Position numbers and translations under genes: made by a program
From: Leptospiraceae bacterium
GTDB taxonomy: Bacteria > Spirochaetota > Leptospiria > Leptospirales > Leptonemataceae
Direction of reading: 5' to 3'
Length of the DNA: 15,191 nucleotides
Assembly (NCBI GenBank): GCA_020440935.1
Contig: JAGRNC010000017.1
Span: 1-15,191, forward strand
Notes under the pieces: model-generated
The model's database searches: none
Told to the model about the DNA's origin: nothing
Seen by the model: only the letters and a program-made list of their open reading frames with translations
Part shown: piece after piece, positions 6,243 to 13,205 of the stretch
Position numbering within the stretch: position 1 is the first letter of the stretch
How the letters are laid out: every line of letters starts with the position of its first letter

Positions 6243-8420
6243 ATGAAGAAACGTTGGCTCATTCTTTCCGGGATTATTGCAGTTTTGCTGATTGCAGGAT
6301 GGATCTCAGTACCCTACATCGAAGCCAGTTTGCAGTCATCACTGGACAGTCTGGAGATGGAAAGAAAAATCCAGGAGGAACTACAGACTTCTACTGGATT
6401 GAGGATCACCTACCAGGGCAAACGATTTGAACTTTTGCACGGACTGATTTTGACCGGAGCAAGGCTGGAGAAGAATAAAAACGGAACCTGGGAACCGATT
6501 GCCGAATTTCGGAACCTGGTTCTGGATATATCCTACTTTCGCTGGTTCACCGGCGCTGCTCCGCTGCAGAGCATTCGGTCTTACAGCGGCAATCTGTATT
6601 CGGGCGAGGTGCTGAGCGATCGATCGGGTAATCTGCTGGATCAGTTGCGTCAGTTTCTTATCACTCGAAACATTTCAATCAATCTACAGAATGTGGCCTG
6701 GATCGCTTCCCGGTACTCAGCCGATGCAGGGATCCGCGCCAACATCGAACTGTCTCCGGGAAGCGAAAACACTCTGGACCTGGATTTTCGCTTTCATGGA
6801 AACACAGGGGAGATCCGGTTCCATGGTAGCCTGAACGACGAGCGTCGTCGAATCTTTGTATCCCTTTCCAGTGTGCCCCTCAAGTTACTGACCGATTTTA
6901 TCGCGGCCGTTGAATCGGCTCCCAACCTTTCGGTGCTTCCCGAATGGAGCGCGGTAAAAGGCGAAATCAACGGCAAAGGAAGCATGGATTTGCGCCAGGA
7001 AGGCACGGCCACGAACCTGAAGGGGACGTTTCAGGACCTTACCATGGAAGGCAGGGAGCCGCTGGAATTGGATCTGCGAAACCTGGAAGGTAATTACCAT
7101 TTCAGTCAGGTCTTTAGCTACGCCGACGGAGTGCTGCAAACCAAATTGGATCTGGATGCGGGCGAAGCGCTAAAGAGCGAACTTGATTACGAAAGGCAAA
7201 AAACCGGACTTCCCCATTCATTGCGTATTCGCGGACAAATCAAACTAACCGACAACCATTCGCTGGAGCCCGGACAATCCGGCATCACGGTGGACCTCAT
7301 CCGATGCAGCGGAGAAGTGGATTACGATGTGGGGCTAACTTATGACGATCGACTGTATCGCATCCAGGTGAGTCCGGAAGTAAAAGCAAGGAACCTGCGA
7401 TTCTTGCCCCCGCAGAGTTGGCCTGGTGCGCCCAAACCTCTGGCCGATTTGAACTTTGACCTGGATCGACAAACCGGCCATCTGTCCGGCTCGGGAGAAT
7501 TTCTACAATCAAAAGTGAATCTGGAAGGGGATCTACAGTTCGAACTTGCACGTATCGCAGAAGGAAATCGCCTCAAGCTAATCCAGAAAGGCAGCTATAA
7601 CATTGGCATTTCCGATCTGTCCTATCGCGCGCTTACCGATCTGGTGCTAAATACGCATACCTGGATTCTGGAGCGTGCGTCCAGACCGGATGCTCGAAAG
7701 GCCGAAGACCGGGGTCCTCTGTGGGAAAATGAATTTATTGATATGCCTCTTTATACGCAGCTTCTGGCAGGTTTGCAAATCAAAGGAACCGCGGCGCTGC
7801 AATTAAAAGACGGCCCGGGTCTACCGTCCAGGGCTACCGTTCGATTCTCTTCCGAGCCGCGTAGCTTTAATGCTTCGTTAAACGAAGACAATGGAATGCC
7901 CGGTACTTTACGCGGTCGCTACATGGGCGTATGGAATGAACAGCTTCCCACGCATACGCTGAGCCTGACAGTAAATCAGAAGGATCTCAATTTACAGTGG
8001 CCCGGCATTCTCGACGGCGGCGGACCCAGTTTTCTGAGCATTGAAGCAAATTACAGCTCCAACGGCATCTATCCTGCGGATCTGATCAACTACAGCAACG
8101 GCCAGACTTATTTCAAAGCGCACCATTTTAATCTAAAAGCATTCGCGCCGTTTGAGCTGGGTCTGAAAATGCTGGGACAGAAGGTGCCATCGGGGCCCGC
8201 ATTCGCCGATGTGGAAGTGGTAAGATCCGGTACCGGCCAGGATATCGACTACTATCGCATCGTAATTGAAAGCGAAGATTTTGTTGCCAGAGGCGGCGGA
8301 ACCTATTCTATTTATGAAGGCGGCCGTACCTGGCTGAACGTTGCGATTGATGGTCGTCAGGATAAATTGAACTTCCAGATTCAAAAAAACGGTAAATGGT
8401 TACCCGACGATGGGCTATAA
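6243..8420 (+). CDS. AsmA-like inner-membrane-anchored periplasmic protein
   Basis: This 725-residue protein has one N-terminal membrane helix (about 4-24, RWLILSGIIAVLLIAGWISV) followed by a long, beta-rich, low-cysteine periplasmic region. The layout and style are those of the AsmA superfamily: a short helix, then a segment resembling TGLRITYQGKRFELLHGLILTGARL, internal LKGTFQDLTMEGREPLELDLRNLEG repeats, and a C-terminal stretch ending in GGGTYSIYEGGRTWLNVAIDG. AsmA-like proteins (AsmA, TamB, YhdP and relatives) are linked to moving phospholipids between membranes or to outer-membrane assembly, but I cannot say which branch this is. The frame is open upstream to 6111, but those residues are not membrane-anchor-like and lie over the opposite gene. 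The ATG at 6243 gives a typical MKKRW start. The ribosome-binding site is weak. The end overlaps the next gene by 11 bases. Confidence 0.65.
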   Translation: MKKRWLILSGIIAVLLIAGWISVPYIEASLQSSLDSLEMERKIQEELQTSTGLRITYQGKRFELLHGLILTGARLEKNKNGTWEPIAEFRNLVLDISYFRWFTGAAPLQSIRSYSGNLYSGEVLSDRSGNLLDQLRQFLITRNISINLQNVAWIASRYSADAGIRANIELSPGSENTLDLDFRFHGNTGEIRFHGSLNDERRRIFVSLSSVPLKLLTDFIAAVESAPNLSVLPEWSAVKGEINGKGSMDLRQEGTATNLKGTFQDLTMEGREPLELDLRNLEGNYHFSQVFSYADGVLQTKLDLDAGEALKSELDYERQKTGLPHSLRIRGQIKLTDNHSLEPGQSGITVDLIRCSGEVDYDVGLTYDDRLYRIQVSPEVKARNLRFLPPQSWPGAPKPLADLNFDLDRQTGHLSGSGEFLQSKVNLEGDLQFELARIAEGNRLKLIQKGSYNIGISDLSYRALTDLVLNTHTWILERASRPDARKAEDRGPLWENEFIDMPLYTQLLAGLQIKGTAALQLKDGPGLPSRATVRFSSEPRSFNASLNEDNGMPGTLRGRYMGVWNEQLPTHTLSLTVNQKDLNLQWPGILDGGGPSFLSIEANYSSNGIYPADLINYSNGQTYFKAHHFNLKAFAPFELGLKMLGQKVPSGPAFADVEVVRSGTGQDIDYYRIVIESEDFVARGGGTYSIYEGGRTWLNVAIDGRQDKLNFQIQKNGKWLPDDGL

Positions 8421-8799
8421 CAATAAAGCATTCGTATTATGGCTTCTTCTGCTATCCCTGCTGCTAGCTGCGGCCATTGGTTGCTCGGAAAAAGAAACGA
8501 ATAAGCGAACCAGCGAATTAAAGCGAGATCCTGGCGAATATGCAGGCGAGTATCTCCTAACGCCTTCCGCCGAGCAGCATCGCATTATACTGCAAAAGGA
8601 TGGTTCGGTTGTAAGCAGCACCCCCACTTCGCGCGAAGTGGGTTACCTGTTGCGCGATTCTAAAATGATACGAATCTACCTCAACGATCGGGCCGAGGCC
8701 GTGGGATTATTCCTTGTGGACAATTACAATCCCAGCGACTGGCGCGGAATGTGGCATCAGAGCGTTCGAATCCTTCGAAAGACCACAGCTTACAAATGA
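8410..8799 (+). CDS. Small predicted lipoprotein, function unknown
   Basis: This 129-residue protein has a clear lipoprotein signal: a short head, the hydrophobic run AFVLWLLLLSLLLAAA and lipobox AIGC with Cys25. The remaining about 105 residues are charged and appear beta-rich (GEYAGEYLLTP, HRIILQKDGSVVSS, GYLLRDSKMIRIYL, AVGLFLVDNY), suggesting a small barrel or sandwich. I do not recognise the family. Its ATG lies inside the end of the AsmA-like gene (11-base overlap, different frame) and it has no strong ribosome-binding site of its own, so it is probably translationally coupled and works in the same envelope process. A perfect 20-base palindrome lies within the coding sequence. Confidence 0.8.
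   Translation: MGYNNKAFVLWLLLLSLLLAAAIGCSEKETNKRTSELKRDPGEYAGEYLLTPSAEQHRIILQKDGSVVSSTPTSREVGYLLRDSKMIRIYLNDRAEAVGLFLVDNYNPSDWRGMWHQSVRILRKTTAYK
8623..8642. repeat. Perfect 20-base palindrome inside the lipoprotein gene
   Basis: The arm CCCACTTCGC (8623-8632) is followed directly by its exact reverse complement (8633-8642) with no spacer. It is entirely within the coding sequence around the codons for PTSREVG. It could be a protein-binding site, an RNA fold or chance. Confidence 0.8.
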
Positions 8800-8825
8800 G
8801 CTATACACATACTTCTGTACAATTC

Positions 8826-8840
8826 ATGAGCATTACTCAT
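8826..8840. promoter_or_regulatory. Inverted repeat upstream of the XRE-type regulator
   Basis: ATGAG (8826-8830) and CTCAT (8836-8840) form an exact inverted repeat with a five-base centre CATTA. It lies in the 123-base gap before the helix-turn-helix gene at 8923. Many XRE-family regulators bind such sites next to their own gene, so an autoregulatory operator is possible. The arms are short and chance is not excluded. The rest of the gap shows no convincing promoter. Confidence 0.25.
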
Positions 8841-8922
8841 ATTCCTTGATTTTTTTCGGACTACATCGGAACGGTATTCTATCCAGTGTTGCAAGCCCCG
8901 ATCAACATCGTACATCGGGCCT

Positions 8923-9366
8923 GTGGCTCAGGGCTATGATAAGCATCTGCTCTCGCTCATGGAGCGCTTTGGTCAGGACGTAAAACTGTACCGAGAAAGT
9001 CGTGGGCTAAGGATGACCGATGCCGCCAACGATTTGCGCAAATCGTATGGCATTAAAATCGACCAGAGTTATCTTTCTCGCATAGAGTCCGGCCAGGTAG
9101 ATCTGAAACTGAAGCATTTCCTGGCCATCGCTGATTACCTCGAACTGGACGTGGCGCAGCTCATCGCATCCCTTACCGCCCCTTCCGGAGTCGAGTATCT
9201 GGGCGAAGATCCCTACGTATTTCGCTCCTTACTTCGCCTCAAGGCCGAACTCGGCCAGAAGGAGGCCTTGAACACCCTCCATCGATTTTTTGAGCTTCTG
9301 GAAAAGTATGACAAAAAATCGCCCGGCGGGGCCGATCGGCCCACAGAGCGCAAAAAACGGGTTTGA
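8923..9366 (+). CDS. XRE-family helix-turn-helix DNA-binding protein
   Basis: This 147-residue predicted transcription regulator has an XRE/Cro-type helix-turn-helix at about residues 15-82: VKLYRESRGLRMTDAANDL, then QSYLSRIESG as the recognition helix region, then FLAIADYLELDVAQL. The loop between the first and recognition helices (RKSYGIKIDQ) is several residues longer than in typical XRE domains. The C-terminal half (about 95-130) is helical and may dimerise, and the tail is rich in lysine and arginine. The start is uncertain. GTG at 8923 gives the full length with little ribosome-binding sequence, and ATG at 8959 would remove 12 residues without touching the domain. It is followed by the pgsA-like gene after 47 bases and may share its transcript. 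Targets cannot be inferred from the sequence. Confidence 0.8.
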   Translation: MAQGYDKHLLSLMERFGQDVKLYRESRGLRMTDAANDLRKSYGIKIDQSYLSRIESGQVDLKLKHFLAIADYLELDVAQLIASLTAPSGVEYLGEDPYVFRSLLRLKAELGQKEALNTLHRFFELLEKYDKKSPGGADRPTERKKRV

Positions 9367-9413
9367 ATTGCTCTTGACTGTTCACCATTCGGGAGCACCT
9401 CTGTTCCGTTCGC

Positions 9414-10019
9414 ATGAAATTCCGGGACGCCTTCCAGGAAAACTTCTACACACTTTCTAACCTGCTTTCGGTCAGTCGGGTGCTTTTGGTACCGCCCTTT
9501 CTTTATTACGGGCATGCCTTTAGCCAGAATCCCGGGCAGCGGGAGTTGCTGTACATCCTCCTTGGCATTGTATTTCTTGCCGTTCTCAGCGATTTTCTGG
9601 ACGGTTTTCTGGCCCGCCGATGGGGTCAGGTAACTATGGTGGGGCAATATCTGGATCCGGTTTGCGATAAGATTGTCACTCTGGCTGCCCTTACCCTGTT
9701 GCTGGTGGATTTCGAATTTCCCATCTGGATCTATGCCTTCTACTGGCTCCGGGAAATTGCCGGCGTATGGGCTGGCTCCTTTCTGTATTTCAAACGGAAT
9801 GTTCAGGGAAAACCCAATATCTGGGGCAAGATTGGCGTATTTGTGGTGGGACTATGCACCACCTGGTACTTACTAAATCCGTATTTAAAACAGGAATTCC
9901 CGCACGGTCATTGGCTGACCTATCCGATCATTTCTGCTTACGTGCTGGCGGCCGTTCTTGTATTGGGCATCTATTCCTACTGGCGATCCTACCGCAGCCT
10001 GGTTTTTCAAAAGAAATAG
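9414..10019 (+). CDS. pgsA: CDP-alcohol phosphatidyltransferase, probably phosphatidylglycerophosphate synthase
   Basis: This 201-residue integral membrane enzyme belongs to the CDP-alcohol phosphatidyltransferase family. The complete signature is present: D60, D63-G64, A67-R68, then G77, D81 and D85 with the canonical spacing. These aspartates bind two metal ions and the CDP group. Hydrophobic helices surround it (about 15-32, 45-60, 87-100, 105-125, 135-155 and 170-192). The family exchanges CMP on CDP-diacylglycerol for an alcohol. Length and position next to recA, as in several phyla, favour glycerol-3-phosphate as acceptor (PgsA). Synthases for serine, inositol or other head groups share the motif and are not excluded. 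The ATG at 9414 has no clear ribosome-binding site, but the predicted N-terminus (MKFRDAFQENFYTLSNLLSVSR) is family-like. Confidence 0.85.
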   Translation: MKFRDAFQENFYTLSNLLSVSRVLLVPPFLYYGHAFSQNPGQRELLYILLGIVFLAVLSDFLDGFLARRWGQVTMVGQYLDPVCDKIVTLAALTLLLVDFEFPIWIYAFYWLREIAGVWAGSFLYFKRNVQGKPNIWGKIGVFVVGLCTTWYLLNPYLKQEFPHGHWLTYPIISAYVLAAVLVLGIYSYWRSYRSLVFQKK

Positions 10020-10086
10020 GAGCTTTTACTTGACGCCTGTATAGTGCGCCGTAATGGTATTTTATGTCACAGGGATGGAGTAATTT

Positions 10087-10109
10087 ATAGCCAACATAAA
10101 ACAGGCTAT
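10087..10109. promoter_or_regulatory. Inverted repeat in the recA leader
   Basis: ATAGCC (10087-10092) and GGCTAT (10104-10109) form an exact inverted repeat around eleven bases, 71-93 bases upstream of recA. It could be an operator or an RNA stem in the leader. The 160-base leader shows neither the E. coli LexA pattern CTGT-N8-ACAG nor the TTTG-N5-CAAA pattern reported for Leptospira. A TTGACG at 10030-10035 resembles a -35 element, but I found no well-spaced -10 for it. Confidence 0.25.
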
Positions 10110-10179
10110 CATCCAGGAAAAAGGGCGAAACAATCGAGCCCCAATGGACCCGGCTTAGTAAACTATCAGGATAATTCAA

Positions 10180-11304
10180 ATGGCAAAGAAGAAAGTGGAA
10201 AAGATCAATCCGGCTCAAAAGCCGGAGAAAAACGAAAGGGCGCAGGCTGTAGAAGGCGCCATTCAGCAAATTGAAAAGCAATTTGGCAAGGGCTCCATTA
10301 TGAAGCTGGGCGATAATTCCGTTCGCTCCGAGATTGGCTTTATCCCCACCGGAGCCATGACTCTGGACTTCGCCCTGGGCCTGGGTGGCTTTCCGCGAGG
10401 ACGAATTGTTGAAATCTATGGTCCGGAATCCTCGGGCAAAACAACTCTCTGTCTGTCCGCGGTGGCCAATGCCCAGCGCAATGGTGGCATTGCCGCGTTC
10501 GTAGATGCAGAGCACGCTCTGGATCCTTCCTTCGCCACCCGGCTGGGCGTAAACATTGACGATCTACTGGTGGCCCAGCCAGACAACGGCGAAGAGGCGC
10601 TGGAGATTACAGAATCCCTGGTTCGCTCAAATGCGGTGGATATTATCGTAGTCGATTCGGTAGCCGCCCTCGTGCCCCGCTCCGAACTGGAAGGTAATAT
10701 GGGAGATGCGCAGATGGGTTTGCATGCCCGATTAATGAGTCAGGCCATGCGAAAGCTCACAGGTACTATTTCAAAGTCCAATACTACCATTATCTTTGTG
10801 AATCAGATTCGAAACAAGATCGGAGTCATGTTTGGCTCTCCAGAAACGACCACGGGAGGGAATGCGCTAAAATTCTATGCATCGGTCCGATTGGATATTC
10901 GGCGAATTGAAACCCTGAAAAAGGGAGACAGCCCCTTCGGAAACCGGGTTCGCGTAAAAGTAGTAAAAAATAAAGTAGCGCCTCCATTCCGTCAGGCGGA
11001 GTTCGATATTCTGTTCGATTCGGGCATTAACCGTGAGGGATGCATCCTGGATCTGGCTCTGGAGCACAACTTGATTGAACGAGCGGGTACCTGGTATTCG
11101 TATCAGACCAACCGTATCGGCCAGGGTCGAGATAATGCCTGCACTTTCCTCAAAGAAAACCCGGACATTCTAGAAGAACTGGATACGAATCTGCGCAAGA
11201 TCTTGAAGGAAATGCGAGCGCCGGCCGCGGCCAAAAAAGAGGAGCAAGCTCCGCAGTTCGATCCGGAAACCGGAGAAATATTGGATGAGGAAGCCGCCGG
11301 ATGA
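10180..11304 (+). CDS. recA: RecA recombinase
   Basis: RecA polymerises on single-stranded DNA, drives homologous strand exchange and stimulates LexA self-cleavage. The 374-residue chain is complete and intein-free. The N-terminus is lysine-rich, with the family sequence IEKQFGKGSIMKLGD at 31-45. Walker A GPESSGKTT is at 81-89, catalytic E111 is in FVDAEHALD, Walker B DIIVVDS at 154-160, and the DNA-binding L2 region with NQIRNKIGVMFGSPETTTGG at 208-227. The C-terminus is acidic (DPETGEILDEEAAG), as expected for the autoinhibitory tail. The ATG at 10180 follows CAGGA with a spacing of about eight bases. The stop overlaps the argC start in an ATGA, so the two are expected to share one mRNA. 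Confidence 0.99.
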   Translation: MAKKKVEKINPAQKPEKNERAQAVEGAIQQIEKQFGKGSIMKLGDNSVRSEIGFIPTGAMTLDFALGLGGFPRGRIVEIYGPESSGKTTLCLSAVANAQRNGGIAAFVDAEHALDPSFATRLGVNIDDLLVAQPDNGEEALEITESLVRSNAVDIIVVDSVAALVPRSELEGNMGDAQMGLHARLMSQAMRKLTGTISKSNTTIIFVNQIRNKIGVMFGSPETTTGGNALKFYASVRLDIRRIETLKKGDSPFGNRVRVKVVKNKVAPPFRQAEFDILFDSGINREGCILDLALEHNLIERAGTWYSYQTNRIGQGRDNACTFLKENPDILEELDTNLRKILKEMRAPAAAKKEEQAPQFDPETGEILDEEAAG

Positions 11305-12356
11305 TTGAAGTCTCTATATTCGGAGCGGCCGGTCTAACCGGCCGCGAATTGCTTACCTGGCTACGTCATCATCCCTCAGCCAGGCCCGTATTTCTTACCT
11401 CCGATCAGCACGCTGGCCGCAGCGTTGCCCAAGTATTTCCGGAACTATCCGAATACAACAATCTACATTTCAGCCGACATGAGGACACTCCGCCCACTGG
11501 TTCTCTGGTATTTCTCGCTACGCCCAACCAGACCAGCATGGATTTGGCTCCGGCTCTCCTGGAACGGGGCCACAAAGTTATAGATCTAAGCGGTGCCTTC
11601 CGTATTCCGGAACAGCCATTATTTGAAAGGTTCTATGGTATCGAGCACACCTGCTTTTCTCTGGTTTCGGAGGCCGTCTATGGCATGCCCGAGCTATTTA
11701 GAGAACAAATCCGCAACGCGCAGTTCATCTCCAATCCCGGATGTTACCCCACCGGCTCGATCATTCCTTTGCATTTCTTGAAAGAGGCAGGCGGCCGGAT
11801 TCGTCAGGTTATCGTTGATGCAAAATCAGGAGTTTCCGGAGCCGGCGGCCGAACCGAAGATGCGGGGTTTGCCTTTCAAAACGTATACGAGAACTTTCGC
11901 GCCTATAAAGTCTTAAAACACCAGCATACTCCGGAGATTCAGATCTACGGAGCAGATGGACCGCGCTTTCAGTCTCCAGATGAGGCGAAGAACACACCCA
12001 TTCTCGTGTTTACTCCCCATTTGTTACCAATCTACAGAGGAATTCTATCCACAATATTTGTGGAATGGGAGGAATCCCCATCCAGCGACCCCGCGACCAG
12101 TCTCAAGGGTCGCTCGACTTCGGAGCCATTTGTTCGCTACCTGGAGAGTCCGGAGGCCGTGGAGCTGAAGAAAACGCAGCACACGAACTTCGTGGATTTT
12201 TCCGCCCGTAGCATGGGCCACATTACCATGATTGTGTCGGCTATCGACAACCTTGTGAAAGGGGCAGCCGGTCAGGCTATTCAAAACATGAATCTAATGG
12301 AAGGACTACCAGAGACCGAAGGCTTGCTTGCGCGCACCGAAGTAATGGCTCACTGA
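11301..12356 (+). CDS. argC: ArgC, N-acetyl-gamma-glutamyl-phosphate reductase
   Basis: ArgC carries out the NADPH-dependent reduction of N-acetylglutamyl phosphate to the semialdehyde, the third step of arginine biosynthesis in the cytoplasm. The 351 residues match the family. The nucleotide-binding glycine loop FGAAGLTGREL is at 7-17, the catalytic cysteine C148 sits in SNPGCYPTG, SGVSGAGG is near 176-183, and the active-site histidine region KHQHTPEI is at 206-213. PHLLPIYRG and DNLVKGAAGQAIQNMN complete the family pattern. The start codon overlaps the recA stop (ATGA), implying translational coupling; there is no other arg gene in the window. A strong perfect hairpin covers codons 9-15. 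Confidence 0.97.
   Translation: MIEVSIFGAAGLTGRELLTWLRHHPSARPVFLTSDQHAGRSVAQVFPELSEYNNLHFSRHEDTPPTGSLVFLATPNQTSMDLAPALLERGHKVIDLSGAFRIPEQPLFERFYGIEHTCFSLVSEAVYGMPELFREQIRNAQFISNPGCYPTGSIIPLHFLKEAGGRIRQVIVDAKSGVSGAGGRTEDAGFAFQNVYENFRAYKVLKHQHTPEIQIYGADGPRFQSPDEAKNTPILVFTPHLLPIYRGILSTIFVEWEESPSSDPATSLKGRSTSEPFVRYLESPEAVELKKTQHTNFVDFSARSMGHITMIVSAIDNLVKGAAGQAIQNMNLMEGLPETEGLLARTEVMAH
11325..11345 (+). repeat. Perfect 9-base-pair hairpin at the start of argC
   Basis: GCGGCCGGT (11325-11333) and its exact reverse complement ACCGGCCGC (11337-11345) flank a three-base loop CTA. It lies 24-45 bases into argC and encodes the glycine loop of the dinucleotide-binding site. Its GC-rich stem is near the initiation region and could affect translation of argC or its coupling to recA. 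The protein motif alone may also explain the GC-rich sequence. Confidence 0.75.
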
Positions 12357-12361
12357 TTGGC

Positions 12362-12385
12362 GGGAGGCAGTAGACTGGCCCTCCC
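12362..12385. terminator. Possible stem-loop between convergent argC and ktrA
   Basis: GGGAGG (12362-12367) pairs with CCTCCC (12380-12385). CAGT (12368-12371) and ACTG (12374-12377) extend the stem with a two-base bulge. It begins six bases after the argC stop in the 85-base gap between convergent genes, the expected place for a terminator, but there is no T tract. Confidence 0.4.
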
Positions 12386-12441
12386 CTGTATTGGAGGCGC
12401 GGCAAACCTGCCAGCGGTAGCAAAAAGCCCGGAAACAGGGA

Positions 12442-13125
12442 CTACATTAGTTCGCCAATGAAATCGTCCAGACAGGACTCCTTGCCAAAAAGGACCAGGA
12501 TATCGTTGGGCTTGATGATCGTTTTTCCATCCGGAATACCTATAAACTGCTGATTTTCATTGGGTCGCTCCGGGTCCACCGGCCGACGAATCGTCACAAT
12601 GCTTATGTTAAATCGTTTCTTCAGGCTGGCCCCATTGAGGGTCATTCCAACCAGCGAAGGCGGCGCTTCCACTTCGAACAATCGGTAGCCTTCTTCCAGA
12701 AACATACTGCGACGAATGCTCGGATGAGCAAACTGCTCCGCCATGTTTTCGGCCGCGCGCTCCTCAGGATTAAATAATTCCTTCACTCCCAGCATTTCAA
12801 GAATTCGTTTATGCAGCGTTGTGCGATATCGCACAATTAACTGGCCATTAAAAATCCGCCGCAGAATATCGGCGGTGACGATCAAGACTTCAAAGCTTTG
12901 CGCCGCAGAAATGATTACCGTATCCATCTGCTCCACTCCCTGGGAGCGCAGAGCCTTTTCGTCGGTACTATTTAAGCAGACTGCGTGGGTACAGTTGCTC
13001 TTGATCTTTTCAATGGTAGGAAGGTCGTGATCTATGGCTGTAACCTCATGGCCTTCTTCGTGCAGATGCTTGACCAGAGCGCGTCCAAAGTCTCCCAATC
13101 CAATCACTGCTATTTTCTTGCGCAT
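12442..13125 (-). CDS. ktrA: KtrA/TrkA-type RCK regulatory subunit of K+ uptake
   Basis: This is a cytoplasmic gating subunit that assembles as a ring on the KtrB/TrkH pore and responds to bound nucleotides. The 227 residues hold one RCK_N Rossmann domain (GLGDFG at 9-14, acidic D32 and D34 at the end of the second strand) and one RCK_C domain (about 145-227, FEVEAPPSLVGMTLNGASLKKRFNI and KPNDILVLFG). A single N+C pair is the KtrA/KtrC layout, unlike the tandem TrkA of E. coli. The ATG is preceded by a strong AAAGGAGA ribosome-binding site. It follows ktrB after 80 bases on the same strand, in which I see nothing else notable, and is therefore probably the second gene of the operon. Confidence 0.93.
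   Translation of the reverse strand: MRKKIAVIGLGDFGRALVKHLHEEGHEVTAIDHDLPTIEKIKSNCTHAVCLNSTDEKALRSQGVEQMDTVIISAAQSFEVLIVTADILRRIFNGQLIVRYRTTLHKRILEMLGVKELFNPEERAAENMAEQFAHPSIRRSMFLEEGYRLFEVEAPPSLVGMTLNGASLKKRFNISIVTIRRPVDPERPNENQQFIGIPDGKTIIKPNDILVLFGKESCLDDFIGELM
12819..12836. repeat. Perfect 18-base palindrome inside ktrA
   Basis: TTGTGCGAT (12819-12827) is followed directly by its reverse complement ATCGCACAA (12828-12836). It is within the ktrA coding region, in codons for LIVRYRTTL. It resembles a dimeric regulator site in form, but its position within the gene, far from a start, leaves the purpose unknown. Confidence 0.8.
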
Positions 13126-13205
13126 TTCAATCTCCTTTTATGCTCATCCCAGAGTCCCAAATTTCCTAACTATCAATGCAATCTGTTCGCTCCAATGCGG
13201 GCCTT

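Noticed and set aside
9329..9342. GGGCCGATCGGCCC palindrome near the end of the XRE gene
   Set aside because: Fourteen bases, GC-rich, built from common GATC and GGCC elements; a single such site is not unusual enough to call.
10030..10063. recA promoter from TTGACG to TATTTT
   Set aside because: The spacer would be 22 bases, and the nearer candidates match -10 consensus poorly, so I do not annotate a promoter.
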